In this document: positions 9,032 to 17,864 of the stretch, in pieces
Layout: every line of letters begins with the position of its first letter
How positions within the stretch are numbered: the stretch's first letter is position 1
Assembly (NCBI GenBank): GCA_965656445.1
Contig: CBFHKO010000012.1
Location: 1-51,373 of the forward strand
DNA length: 51,373 bases
Source of the DNA: JAHEJA01 sp965656445
GTDB lineage: Bacteria > Pseudomonadota > Alphaproteobacteria > Rhodobacterales > Rhodobacteraceae
Direction: 5' to 3'
Program-made: the position numbers and the translations under genes
The notes under the pieces: model-generated
What the model was told of the DNA's origin: nothing
Seen by the model: the letters and a program-made list of their open reading frames with translations, nothing else
Database searches by the model: none

Positions 9032-9927
9032 GCCCATTAGATAAAGCAGCCCCACAATTGCGTGGCCTTGATGGGGAAGGATCCGTCCAAGTTCACCAGG
9101 ATCCAGAGACCCAGATCACGGGCGCCAAAGTCTTTTCCGTGTACGGCAAGGGCGGGATTGGCAAATCAACCACCAGTTCCAATTTGTCAGCGGCCTTTTC
9201 CAAATTGGGAAAGCGCGTGTTGCAAATCGGCTGTGATCCCAAACACGACAGCACATTTACCCTTACCGGATCCTTGGTTCCCACGGTGATTGATATCTTG
9301 AAAGAGGTCGATTTTCACGCCGAGGAATTGCGCCCAGAGGATTTTGTTTTTGAGGGCTTTAACGGTGTGAAATGTGTCGAAGCGGGTGGTCCGCCAGCGG
9401 GAACGGGCTGTGGCGGCTATGTCGTTGGTCAAACGGTCAAACTTTTGAAGCAACATCATCTTTTGGATGAAACAGATGTTGTTATCTTTGACGTGCTTGG
9501 GGATGTTGTTTGCGGCGGCTTTGCTGCACCTCTTCAACATGCAGACCGTGCGCTCATTGTGACCGCAAATGATTTTGACAGCATTTATGCGATGAACAGG
9601 ATCATTGCGGCGGTTCAAGCAAAATCCAACAACTACAAGGTGCGCCTCGCAGGGTGCGTTGCCAATCGGTCCAAAGATACAGACGAAGTGGATCGCTATT
9701 GCAAAACCGTTGGCTTTAATCGCATCGCGCATATGCCTGATGTGGATGTCATTCGACGCTCGCGCCTCAAAAAGAAAACCCTGTTTGAGATGGATTTAGA
9801 CGATGAAGTGGCCGCTGTGCAGCGGGAATATATTCGCCTTGCAGAAACACTTTGGAGTGGCACAGAGCCATTGGCCCCCGCCCCAATGGAGGATCGTGAC
9901 ATTTTTGAATTACTAGGATTTGATTAA
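9028..9927 (+). CDS. bchL: Protochlorophyllide reductase iron-sulfur ATP-binding protein
   Basis: The 299-aa NifH-like ATPase has a P-loop GKGGIGKST (residues 40-48) and the two cysteines that bridge its [4Fe-4S] cluster across the homodimer: Cys128 (GTGCGGY) and Cys162 (DVVCGGFA). It delivers electrons to BchN/BchB. DPKHDST (switch region) is intact. It is followed directly by bchM with a 1-nt overlap (TAATG). Confidence 0.97.
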   Translation: MSPLDKAAPQLRGLDGEGSVQVHQDPETQITGAKVFSVYGKGGIGKSTTSSNLSAAFSKLGKRVLQIGCDPKHDSTFTLTGSLVPTVIDILKEVDFHAEELRPEDFVFEGFNGVKCVEAGGPPAGTGCGGYVVGQTVKLLKQHHLLDETDVVIFDVLGDVVCGGFAAPLQHADRALIVTANDFDSIYAMNRIIAAVQAKSNNYKVRLAGCVANRSKDTDEVDRYCKTVGFNRIAHMPDVDVIRRSRLKKKTLFEMDLDDEVAAVQREYIRLAETLWSGTEPLAPAPMEDRDIFELLGFD

Positions 9928-10598
9928 TGAACTACGCGAAGACCTTATCACGGGTTGAAACTTATTTTGACACAACGGCGACCAAGACATGGGAGCGTCT
10001 GACCTCTGATGCGCCTGTGTCTCGCATCCGTCAAACTGTGCGCGCTGGGCGGGATCAGATGCGTGCGAAACTCTTGGATCAACTGCCCCAAGATTTAACG
10101 GGCTTGCGTGTTTTGGATGCAGGCTGTGGTGTTGGGCAATTGTCTCAAGAGCTTGTTCTTCGCGGTGCAGATGTGGTTGCAACGGACATAAGCCCATCCT
10201 TAATTGATATTGCCAAGAAACGGATCGCCCCTGATTTACAAAATAAAATTGATTTCGTTGTGGGGGATATGTTGGATCCCGCTCTTGGACAGTTTGATCA
10301 TGTTATCGCGATGGATAGTTTGATCTATTATTCCGAACCTGATCTCGCATCCGCCATTGGATCATTAGTGTCGCGAACCCGTGGGCAAGTGAACTTTACA
10401 GTTGCGCCAAAAACGCCATTGCTTATGGCAATGTGGTACGCAGGCAAATTGGCGCCCAAGGGCGACAAATCCCCAATCATGGTTCCCCAATCAGCCAAAT
10501 CTCTTGATCGCAGGCTCGGGGCGTCCTCACAAATTGTTGACCTTGGCCGCATCACGTCAGGGTTTTATATTTCACAAGCTTTGGGAGCCCATTCATGA
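9927..10598 (+). CDS. bchM: Mg-protoporphyrin IX O-methyltransferase
   Basis: The 223-aa class I methyltransferase has an S-adenosylmethionine-binding motif RVLDAGCGVGQL at residues 61-72 and the BchM-type N-terminus (NYAKTLSRVETYFDTTATKTW). It methylates the C13 propionate of Mg-protoporphyrin, giving the substrate for the AcsF cyclase encoded downstream. It overlaps bchL by 1 nt and lhaA by 4 nt. Confidence 0.95.
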   Translation: MNYAKTLSRVETYFDTTATKTWERLTSDAPVSRIRQTVRAGRDQMRAKLLDQLPQDLTGLRVLDAGCGVGQLSQELVLRGADVVATDISPSLIDIAKKRIAPDLQNKIDFVVGDMLDPALGQFDHVIAMDSLIYYSEPDLASAIGSLVSRTRGQVNFTVAPKTPLLMAMWYAGKLAPKGDKSPIMVPQSAKSLDRRLGASSQIVDLGRITSGFYISQALGAHS

Positions 10599-12031
10599 CC
10601 TCTCACTCTTGGACACAAATGACACGCGCAATGTTGCCATTTGCGGATGCCGCAAGTGCGAGCTTGCCATTGGCGCAATTGTTGCGGCTGTCTTTGTTCC
10701 AAGTGTCTGTTGGTATGGCCAGTGTATTGCTTCTTGGGACACTCAATCGGGTCATGATTGTTGAATTGAGCGTTCCAGCCATGATCGTGGCGATTATGAT
10801 CGCATTGCCGGTTCTGATTGCGCCGTTTCGCGCGGTTTTGGGATTTCGCTCTGATAATTATCGCTCGGCCATCGGTTGGAAGCGGGTGCCGTTCATCTGG
10901 TTCGGATCGTTGTGGCAAATGGGTGGTTTGGCTGTCATGCCCTTTGCCTTGATCGTCCTGTCAGGGGATCAAACATTGGGACCAGCTTGGGCAGGCGAAA
11001 TCCTTGCGGCTTTGGCGTTTTTGATGACGGGCTTAGGCTTGCATATGACGCAAACGGCTGGGCTTGCCTTGGCCAGTGATCGGGCCAGTGACGAGACACG
11101 CCACCGCGTCGTGGCCTTGCTCTATGTGATGTATTTGATCGGCATGGGGATATCCGCTTTGATTATCGGCTATCTCTTGCGTGATTTTTCGAATTTGACA
11201 TTGATCCGCGTGGTTCAAGGAACGGCTCTGGCGGGGCTCGTCTTGAACATGATCGCGCTTTGGAAACAAGAAGCGATGCGCCCCATGACCAAGGATGAAC
11301 GCGCTGCGCCGAGTCCTGCGTTTGCGCAAGCTTGGGCAGATCTCATCGCGACGGGGGCAGCGCTCCGTCTGATGGTTATCGTGTTTGTGGGAACACTTGC
11401 GTTTAATATGCAAGACGTCCTGTTAGAACCCTATGGCGGTGAGATTTTAGGATTGAGTGTGGGCACGACAACCTGGTTAAGCGCGGCTTGGTCTCTCGGC
11501 GCTTTGATCGGTTTGGCCTATGCCGCGAGACAGCTAAAGCAGCATCAGCATCCGCATCGCTTAATTTTTCAGGCGCTTTTTGTGGGCTTGCTCGCCTTTC
11601 CAATGGTGATCATTGCAACGCCTCTTGGCTCCGCTGGCATTTTCTTTTTAGGCGCTCTCTGTGTCGGACTAGGCTCTGGACTTTTCGCAGTTGCCACATT
11701 GATTGCTGCAATGACCTTGCCCGTCACCCAAAACGCAGGTCGCGGGCTTGTGTTAGGTGTCTGGGGGGCGGCCCAAGCAACGGCGGCAGGATGCGCAATC
11801 GCGCTGGGCGGCATCTTGCGCGATGTTTTTGCTCAATTGGCCAATAGCGGCGTCTTTGGACCCGATTGGATGGGGCCATCCCTTGGCTATATCGCAGTCT
11901 ATCAGACGGAAATTATCCTTTTGATCCTCTGCCTCATTATTCACGCACCTCTTTTGCGATTACCGCAATCGACAACTTCCAATTCTGAAACGGGATCAGA
12001 GGGCATTCGGCTCGCTGATTTCCCAATGTGA
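10595..12031 (+). CDS. lhaA: LhaA, PucC-family light-harvesting 1 assembly protein
   Basis: The 478-aa, roughly 12-helix major-facilitator-like protein belongs to the BCD/PucC family (FRAVLGFRSDNYRSAIGWKR region near residue 75). In Rhodobacter, LhaA promotes LH1 assembly and is encoded between bchM and puhA, exactly as here. The family is thought to handle bacteriochlorophyll or apoprotein delivery rather than classical solute transport. A 4-nt ATGA overlap with bchM suggests coupling. The paralogue PucC cannot be excluded by sequence alone, but position favours LhaA. Confidence 0.92.
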   Translation: MTSHSWTQMTRAMLPFADAASASLPLAQLLRLSLFQVSVGMASVLLLGTLNRVMIVELSVPAMIVAIMIALPVLIAPFRAVLGFRSDNYRSAIGWKRVPFIWFGSLWQMGGLAVMPFALIVLSGDQTLGPAWAGEILAALAFLMTGLGLHMTQTAGLALASDRASDETRHRVVALLYVMYLIGMGISALIIGYLLRDFSNLTLIRVVQGTALAGLVLNMIALWKQEAMRPMTKDERAAPSPAFAQAWADLIATGAALRLMVIVFVGTLAFNMQDVLLEPYGGEILGLSVGTTTWLSAAWSLGALIGLAYAARQLKQHQHPHRLIFQALFVGLLAFPMVIIATPLGSAGIFFLGALCVGLGSGLFAVATLIAAMTLPVTQNAGRGLVLGVWGAAQATAAGCAIALGGILRDVFAQLANSGVFGPDWMGPSLGYIAVYQTEIILLILCLIIHAPLLRLPQSTTSNSETGSEGIRLADFPM

Positions 12032-12058
12032 TCAGAGTAATTTTGAAAGGATACTCAC

Positions 12059-12826
12059 ATGACGACAGCATTTATTGGAAACTTTGACCTCGCCAGTGCC
12101 GCGCTTTGGTTGTTCTGGATTTTCTTTGCTTTGCTCATTTTTTATATTCAACGCGAAAATATGCGCGAAGGATACCCGCTAGAAAATGACGATGGCACAG
12201 AAGCCGCGAACCAAGGGCCGTTTCCGTTGCCAGAGCCAAAAACCTTTAAGCTTCCGCATGGTCGGGGTGAGGCAACATTTCCAAACACAGACGGCGAACG
12301 TCGTGAGGTCGCCCTCGAGCAAACCAACAAAGCAAACGGATACCCCTTTGAACCAACGGGCGATCCTATGAAGGACGGCGTTGGTCCTGCATCCTGGGCG
12401 GCGCGTCGCGATGTTGCGGAGCTTGATGCACATGGTCATCCAAAGATCATCCCACTCTCGGGAAGTGATAAATTCTTTGTCTCTGCTGGACGTGATCCGC
12501 GTGGATTGCCTGTCATGGCCGGCGATGGTGAAATTGTCGGCATGATCTCAGACATGTGGATCGATGAACCAGAACAGCTTGTTCGCTATTTAGAAATCGA
12601 ACTTGATGCCTCTTTCGGTGAGGGAATGCGTTTGGTTCCAATGACTTTGGCGCGCATTCATTCAAACCGTGTTGCGATCAAGTCGATCTTTGGCAAGCAC
12701 TTCAATGATGTCCCCAAGCATAAGGCCGTCAATCAAGTGACCTTGTTAGAAGAGGACAAGATTTCTGCCTATTACGCTGGTGGAACGCTTTATGCCTCTG
12801 CTGAACGCCAAAATCCGCAACTCTAA
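12059..12826 (+). CDS. puhA: Photosynthetic reaction centre H subunit
   Basis: The 255-aa protein has a single N-terminal membrane helix (about residues 13-32, ALWLFWIFFALLIFYIQREN) followed by a cytoplasmic domain with the PRC-barrel features of PuhA (DPRGLPVMAGDGEIVG, then DMWIDEPEQLVRYLEIEL). It caps the L/M core and shapes proton transfer to QB. A good ribosome site (AAAGGA, about 12049-12054) precedes the ATG. It starts the puhABC assembly module. Confidence 0.97.
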   Translation: MTTAFIGNFDLASAALWLFWIFFALLIFYIQRENMREGYPLENDDGTEAANQGPFPLPEPKTFKLPHGRGEATFPNTDGERREVALEQTNKANGYPFEPTGDPMKDGVGPASWAARRDVAELDAHGHPKIIPLSGSDKFFVSAGRDPRGLPVMAGDGEIVGMISDMWIDEPEQLVRYLEIELDASFGEGMRLVPMTLARIHSNRVAIKSIFGKHFNDVPKHKAVNQVTLLEEDKISAYYAGGTLYASAERQNPQL

Positions 12827-12845
12827 ATCACGTTAGGGACTTCAG

Positions 12846-13484
12846 ATGTCACATGATGATTTCGCATTCGAACCAATCAAAGGCCTTCCTCAAGAACCGC
12901 CCCGCGGTGAGGTCATCCTTTGGCAGGGGAGACCACATTGGTGGCGTTTGACAGTGGAGTCACTCAACCTTTGGTGGGTTGTGGGATATTTTGTCTGTCT
13001 CGGCCTCTGGCGGTTTGTGAGCGTCATTGATGTGTTCACACTGTCACGCGCCATTGCGGTCTCGGTTCCCTTTTTGATCTTAGGGGGGATAACGGCGTTG
13101 ATGTTGATGCTTGTGGGATATGTGCAAGCGCGCTCAACAGTTTACACCATCACGAACCGACGCGTGGCAATGCGCGTCGGGGCGGCGTTGACTGTGACGC
13201 TAAACTTGCCTTTCACGCAAATTGAAAACGCCTCCGTTGCGCGGGGCAAGTCGGGAACTGGGAATATTGCCTTAGACACAGTTGGGCACACACCGTTTTC
13301 TTTTCTCGTTCTATGGCCGCATGCACGCCCGTGGCATTTTGCCAAACCTCAGCCCACCCTGAGGAGCATTCCGAATGTGACAGAGGTGTCTGACATATTG
13401 GGCAAGGCGGCCAAGGCGCGCATTATCGAAGTCGAAAATACCCAAGATGCCTCAGCCCCAGAGCTGAGCATAGCTGCGCAATAG
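12846..13484 (+). CDS. puhB: PuhB photosynthetic complex assembly protein
   Basis: The 212-aa membrane protein has two to three hydrophobic helices (about 41-58 and 69-93) followed by a bacterial PH-like domain (STVYTITNRRVAMRVGAAL onward). The N-terminal EPIKGLPQEPPRGEVILWQG is typical of PuhB. In Rhodobacter capsulatus PuhB helps reaction-centre assembly. It sits 19 nt after puhA with AGGGA as ribosome site. Confidence 0.93.
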   Translation: MSHDDFAFEPIKGLPQEPPRGEVILWQGRPHWWRLTVESLNLWWVVGYFVCLGLWRFVSVIDVFTLSRAIAVSVPFLILGGITALMLMLVGYVQARSTVYTITNRRVAMRVGAALTVTLNLPFTQIENASVARGKSGTGNIALDTVGHTPFSFLVLWPHARPWHFAKPQPTLRSIPNVTEVSDILGKAAKARIIEVENTQDASAPELSIAAQ

Positions 13485-13487
13485 GAT

Positions 13488-13961
13488 ATGATGATGAGCT
13501 CAACACGACACAAAGACCAAGAAGAAACCATTCCCCGCATTGCTTTGTTGTCAATGTTCGCCTTGGTTGTTGTCGTGTTATGCGCGGTCAGCGTTGCGCG
13601 ATATCTCGGGATGCCGACGGTTGCAAAACCGCCTGTCTCCGAGGTGCGCGCGCAGGCCTCGCTTTATCTCTTTGGACAACAAAGTGGTGCGGTTCGCGTT
13701 TTAGACGAACATGGGGCTGTCCTTGCCGATCTCGATGGTGAGGAGGGTGGTTTCGTATCCGGTGTTGCCCGTGTGATTGAACGAGAACGCCAAAAAATTG
13801 GAGCCGACTTAGAGGCACCCGTGCATGTCCGTTGGCATGAGAACAATCGTATTTCAATTTTTGACCCACAGACCAGTTGGCAAGCGGATCTGATGGGCTT
13901 TGGCGCGGACAATTCCCGCGCATTTGCCATGCTTGTAGCCAAAGCAACAGAAGGGAACTAA
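13488..13961 (+). CDS. puhC: PuhC photosynthetic complex assembly protein
   Basis: The 157-aa protein has one membrane helix (about 18-41) and a periplasmic domain of PuhC type (ASLYLFGQQSGAVRVLD, then FVSGVARVIERERQ). PuhC is needed for normal RC-LH1 organisation in Rhodobacter capsulatus. Three consecutive ATG codons lie at 13488, 13491 and 13494. Spacing from AGGA (13483-13486) favours 13494, but the first is given here. It is encoded 3 nt after puhB. Confidence 0.9.
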   Translation: MMMSSTRHKDQEETIPRIALLSMFALVVVVLCAVSVARYLGMPTVAKPPVSEVRAQASLYLFGQQSGAVRVLDEHGAVLADLDGEEGGFVSGVARVIERERQKIGADLEAPVHVRWHENNRISIFDPQTSWQADLMGFGADNSRAFAMLVAKATEGN

Positions 13962-13963
13962 AA

Positions 13964-14260
13964 ATGGGAATTTTTACACGCGACAGAGAACAGGTGCCTT
14001 GCACCGTTGAGATCAGTCATAAATTTGAAAGCCTGCATGCCCATGTCCGCTTTAATAATGGGGCGGTCATTCATCCAGGTGATGAAGTCCAAGTTCAAGG
14101 GCCTGAAATCATGGCGCCCTTTGGCGAAGTTGTCAGCGAAGATCGTGATGCAATTATCCTGCGCGCCAGTTTGCTTGAACGTCTCTGGACCAAAGCCACG
14201 GGTGATTTCGAGGTAATGGAACTTTGTGAGTTTTCATTTTCTGAGGAGGCAACGCTATGA
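13964..14260 (+). CDS. Conserved small protein between puhC and acsF
   Basis: This is a 98-aa soluble protein starting at ATG 13964, 2 nt after the puhC stop and with AAGGGA (13951-13956) upstream. The open frame extends further upstream, but only into puhC. It has no membrane segment or signal peptide. It looks beta-rich, with VQVQGPEIMAPFGEVVSEDR at about 43-62, and a C-terminal acidic stretch. A gene of this size is commonly found at this position in Rhodobacterales clusters. I cannot assign a function. Its stop overlaps the acsF start (ATGA), so a role linked to the cyclase or to RC assembly is an inference from context only. Confidence 0.85.
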   Translation: MGIFTRDREQVPCTVEISHKFESLHAHVRFNNGAVIHPGDEVQVQGPEIMAPFGEVVSEDRDAIILRASLLERLWTKATGDFEVMELCEFSFSEEATL

Positions 14261-15354
14261 ATATGCATTCCGCCGACGCGACAACCGCCGAAGAAGCCAT
14301 TTCGATCCAAGAGGCCATGGATAGCGACATGGCAACCGAAGTTGCGATGCAGGACACCTTGCTCACGCCACGGTTTTACACGACTGACTTTGACGAATTA
14401 GATGCCATTGATGTGAGCAATATCCGCGAAGAATGGGATCCACTCATTGCGCAAATGCTGAGTGATCCAAACAAAGGTCACTTTAAAAAGAATGCAGATT
14501 GGGATGAGGTCGATTGGGACGGTATGGAGCCCACCTTGAAAAAGGAATTCATCGATTTCTTGATTAGCTCTTGTACCGCTGAATTTTCTGGATGTGTTCT
14601 TTACAAAGAGATGAAGCGGCGCGGGTCGAACAAAGAGATCACGCAGCTGTTTCAACTTATGGCACGCGATGAGGCACGTCATGCTGGGTTTATCAACGAT
14701 GCCTTGCGCGAAGCTGGGGTTGCCGTGAATTTAGGGTTTTTGACCCAAAAGAAAAAATACACCTATTTTCGTCCCAAGTTTATCTACTATGCCACATATC
14801 TGTCTGAAAAAATTGGATATGCGCGCTATATCACGATTTTCCGTCATTTGGAAAAGCATCCTGAATTCCGATTTCACCCAATTTTCAAGTGGTTCGAGGA
14901 ATGGTGCAATGATGAGTTTTCACATGGCGAAGCTTTCGCGTTGTTGATGAAAACTGATCCGAAATTGACCAGTGGCCTCAATGTGTGGTGGATCAAGTTT
15001 TTCCTCACGGCGGTCTATGCAACGATGTATATCCGCGACCATCAGCGTCCTGCATTTCACAAAGCACTCGGGGTTGATCCAGATTGGTATGCGCATGAAG
15101 TCTTTACCAAAACGTCTAAACTCACCCAGCAAATTTTTCCGATCACTTTGGATATCGAACATCCCCGTTGGGCCCGTGGTTTGAAAAAACTGCAAGTGGC
15201 CAATGTTGATCTTGCAAATGCAAAACGGGACGGTCGCAAGTTTGCGCAGATGGGTGCGAGCCTGCGTGCAGGTCTTGCTTTTGTATCGCTCTATTTCATC
15301 CCTGCGAACAAACATAATGTTCCAGAGGTGACGACAATGGTGCCGGCGTATTAA
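14257..15354 (+). CDS. acsF: Aerobic Mg-protoporphyrin monomethyl ester cyclase AcsF
   Basis: The 365-aa ferritin-like di-iron oxygenase forms the isocyclic ring E using O2. Likely iron ligands are visible: Glu109 (CTAEFSG), Glu139 with His142 (DEARHAG), and Glu220 with His223 (NDEFSHGE). The presence of this oxygen-dependent enzyme fits bacteriochlorophyll synthesis under aerobic conditions. The anaerobic BchE is not in this window. It overlaps its upstream neighbour by 4 nt and puhE by 1 nt. Confidence 0.96.
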   Translation: MNMHSADATTAEEAISIQEAMDSDMATEVAMQDTLLTPRFYTTDFDELDAIDVSNIREEWDPLIAQMLSDPNKGHFKKNADWDEVDWDGMEPTLKKEFIDFLISSCTAEFSGCVLYKEMKRRGSNKEITQLFQLMARDEARHAGFINDALREAGVAVNLGFLTQKKKYTYFRPKFIYYATYLSEKIGYARYITIFRHLEKHPEFRFHPIFKWFEEWCNDEFSHGEAFALLMKTDPKLTSGLNVWWIKFFLTAVYATMYIRDHQRPAFHKALGVDPDWYAHEVFTKTSKLTQQIFPITLDIEHPRWARGLKKLQVANVDLANAKRDGRKFAQMGASLRAGLAFVSLYFIPANKHNVPEVTTMVPAY

Positions 15355-16169
15355 TGTCTAACCCGATTGTCATAGCGAGCCTAAGTGCGATATTTAGCTG
15401 GTGGTTGTTCACTGGTGTGATTTTGCTTGTGGTTCGGCTTGGCGATCGGTTTGAAACCTCGGTGCGCACCTCGTTGTGTTGGGCAAGCTGTCCCATAGCA
15501 TTGCTTGGTGTTTGGGGAATGATGAGCACAGCGCATCTATCAAGCCTCGGCGCTGTCTATGGGGCGTTTTTATCGGCTTTGTTGATTTGGGGGTGGATTG
15601 AATTCGCCTTTTTAACAGGGGTCATCACAGGGCCAAATCGAACGGAATGCCCCAAAGATATCAATGAATTAGAGCGATTTATTCGTGCTTGGGGAACGCT
15701 TGCCTATCACGAAATCGCTTTGCTCATTGCTCTCATGTTGGTGATTTTTGTCACATGGGGGGCGACCAACACATTTGGCGCTTGGACCTTTATCATCTTG
15801 TATGGCGCACGTGTCTTTGCCAAACTCAACCTCTATTTCGGTGTGCCAAGGGTGAATGTCGAATTCATCCCCAAAGCCTTGACCCATCTGATTAGCCATT
15901 TCAAAATTGCAGCGTTGAATTGGTTTTTTCCACTCTCCGTGACTTTGCTCACCTTTGCGCTTGCCTGTTGGGTCGAGCGTATTTTTGCCTCCAGCTCGGT
16001 CGAAGAAATCACGGGGTTTACCCTCCTTGCTGCGATGACCTCAATGGCATTGCTTGAACATTGGGTGATGGTGTTACCTGTCCCCGATGCACGTTTATGG
16101 CGCTGGATGCTGCCACAAAAAGAAACTGTTACCACTCCGATACGTCGAAAGGATTCCCATGGATTATGA
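15354..16169 (+). CDS. puhE: PuhE photosynthetic complex assembly protein (DUF3623)
   Basis: The 271-aa integral membrane protein has about seven hydrophobic helices and the DUF3623-type motifs FLTGVITGPNRTECP and ARVFAKLNLYFGVPRVN. In Rhodobacter capsulatus puhE influences bacteriochlorophyll production and RC-LH1 assembly. Start and stop overlap the flanking genes (1 nt with acsF, 11 nt with hemA). Confidence 0.92.
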   Translation: MSNPIVIASLSAIFSWWLFTGVILLVVRLGDRFETSVRTSLCWASCPIALLGVWGMMSTAHLSSLGAVYGAFLSALLIWGWIEFAFLTGVITGPNRTECPKDINELERFIRAWGTLAYHEIALLIALMLVIFVTWGATNTFGAWTFIILYGARVFAKLNLYFGVPRVNVEFIPKALTHLISHFKIAALNWFFPLSVTLLTFALACWVERIFASSSVEEITGFTLLAAMTSMALLEHWVMVLPVPDARLWRWMLPQKETVTTPIRRKDSHGL

Positions 16170-17373
16170 TGCTTTGTTTGCCGATCAGATAGATCAGTTA
16201 AAAACGGACGGGAATTATCGAATATTCGCCGAACTTGAACGCCAATGCGGAGCCTTTCCCAAGGCCAGAAGCCATGATGACAATGCCCCTGATGAGGTCA
16301 CTGTGTGGTGTTCTAATGATTATCTTGGAATGGGACAACATCCGACAGTTCGCCAAGCGATGAAGGACGTGATTGATATCTCTGGATGTGGCGCTGGTGG
16401 AACGCGCAATATTTCTGGCACCAACCATCACCACCTCTTGCTGGAACGCGAACTTGCGGACCTTCACGGAAAAGAAAACGCTCTTTTGTTTACCTCTGGC
16501 TATGTGTCAAACTGGGCCGCGCTGGGAACCCTCGGATCGCGCCTTCCCAATGCAGTAATTTTGTCGGACGCCTTGAACCACGCGAGCATGATCGAAGGCA
16601 TTCGTCATTCAAGAGCGGATAAAGTGATTTGGACCCACAATGATCCAGAGGATTTGGATCGCAAACTGTCACGCATTGATCCAGATCGTCCGAAAATTGT
16701 TGCCTTTGAATCTGTCTATTCGATGGATGGCGACATTTGCCCAATGCAAGAAATTGTTGAAGTTGCGGAAAAGCATGGGGCGATGACCTATTTGGATGAG
16801 GTCCATGCCGTTGGGCTTTATGGTCCACGCGGTGGCGGTATCTCAGAAGAACTCGGCCTTGCGGATCGCATCACTTTGATCGAAGGTACCTTGGGCAAAG
16901 CCTATGGCGTCATGGGCGGCTATATCACAGGGTCCCATCAATTGTGTGATTTCATCCGGTCTTTTGCGAGCGGGTTTATTTTTACGACTGCGTTACCGCC
17001 CGCAGTGGCAGCAGGGGCAAAGGCATCTATCCAACACTTGAAAGTGTCAGAAATCGAACGTCAAAAACAACGACGCCAAGTTGCCAAATTCCGAGCTGGA
17101 CTTGATCGTGCAGGCATTCCTCATTTGGATAACCCCTCACATATCATCCCTGTGATGATTAAGGACCCTGTCAAATGCCGCCAAATCGCGGATATTTTGA
17201 TGCATGACTATGGCATTTACGTGCAGCCGATCAATTATCCAACGGTCCCCAAAGGTACCGAGAGGTTGCGATTTACGCCGTCGCCTTATCACACAGATGC
17301 AGATATCGATCATGTCATTTCCGCCTTGAGTGATCTTTGGAAACGCTGTGCCGTGTCTCATGCAGTGGCATAA
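16159..17373 (+). CDS. hemA: 5-aminolevulinate synthase
   Basis: The 404-aa fold-type I PLP enzyme condenses glycine and succinyl-CoA to 5-aminolevulinate, the C4 route entry to tetrapyrroles in alphaproteobacteria. The start at 16159 (MDYDALFADQID) matches the family N-terminus and follows AAAGGA; a longer frame to 16087 is just the puhE end. Visible motifs are NDYLGMGQHP, DEVHAVGLYG (Asp213) and GTLGKAYG with the PLP lysine Lys247. Placement at the end of the puh/acsF operon links precursor supply to pigment demand. A second housekeeping copy may exist elsewhere. Confidence 0.96.
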   Translation: MDYDALFADQIDQLKTDGNYRIFAELERQCGAFPKARSHDDNAPDEVTVWCSNDYLGMGQHPTVRQAMKDVIDISGCGAGGTRNISGTNHHHLLLERELADLHGKENALLFTSGYVSNWAALGTLGSRLPNAVILSDALNHASMIEGIRHSRADKVIWTHNDPEDLDRKLSRIDPDRPKIVAFESVYSMDGDICPMQEIVEVAEKHGAMTYLDEVHAVGLYGPRGGGISEELGLADRITLIEGTLGKAYGVMGGYITGSHQLCDFIRSFASGFIFTTALPPAVAAGAKASIQHLKVSEIERQKQRRQVAKFRAGLDRAGIPHLDNPSHIIPVMIKDPVKCRQIADILMHDYGIYVQPINYPTVPKGTERLRFTPSPYHTDADIDHVISALSDLWKRCAVSHAVA

Positions 17374-17429
17374 AATTTGACTTACCCAAGTTTGAGCTAG
17401 CTTATTCCTATCTTTACGGGAGGTTTCGA

Positions 17430-17864
17430 ATGACCAATTTTCTTAAATTAGTTTCCGTGCTCAGCCTTGTAGGCAGCACTGCAATTGCTGGTGGTCATGC
17501 CAGTGGTGACGCCGCTAAAGGCGAAAAGACAATGAAGAAATGCAAAGCCTGTCATCAAATTATCGATGACGAGGGGACTGTTTTGTTCAAAGGCGGTAAA
17601 ACTGGTCCTAATCTTTACGGGCTTGCAGAACGCAAAGCCGCAAGCGTTGAAGGCTTTCGCTATGGCAAAAGCATTATGGCGCTTGGCGAAACAGATTTTG
17701 TCTGGGATGAAGCGGAATTTGTATCCTATGTTGCGGATCCGAACAAATATCTAAAGGCCAAACTGGAAGATAGCTCAGCCCGCTCCAAGATGTCGTTCAA
17801 GCTTCGCAAAGACGAAGAAGCCTTGAACGTATGGGCCTATATCGTATCGCTCTCTGAGCAATAG
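17430..17864 (+). CDS. cycA: Cytochrome c2 (CycA-like)
   Basis: The 144-aa precursor has a Sec signal peptide (cleavage likely after AIA at residue 20), one haem motif CKACH (38-42) and a late KMSF that supplies the Met ligand. It resembles periplasmic cytochrome c2, which shuttles electrons from the bc1 complex to the reaction centre or PufC. The start at 17430 follows GGGAGG (17418-17423). A TTGACT at 17377-17382 could be a -35 element of an own promoter, but no convincing -10 is seen. The last 28 nt overlap the end of the convergent bchO. Confidence 0.9.
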   Translation: MTNFLKLVSVLSLVGSTAIAGGHASGDAAKGEKTMKKCKACHQIIDDEGTVLFKGGKTGPNLYGLAERKAASVEGFRYGKSIMALGETDFVWDEAEFVSYVADPNKYLKAKLEDSSARSKMSFKLRKDEEALNVWAYIVSLSEQ

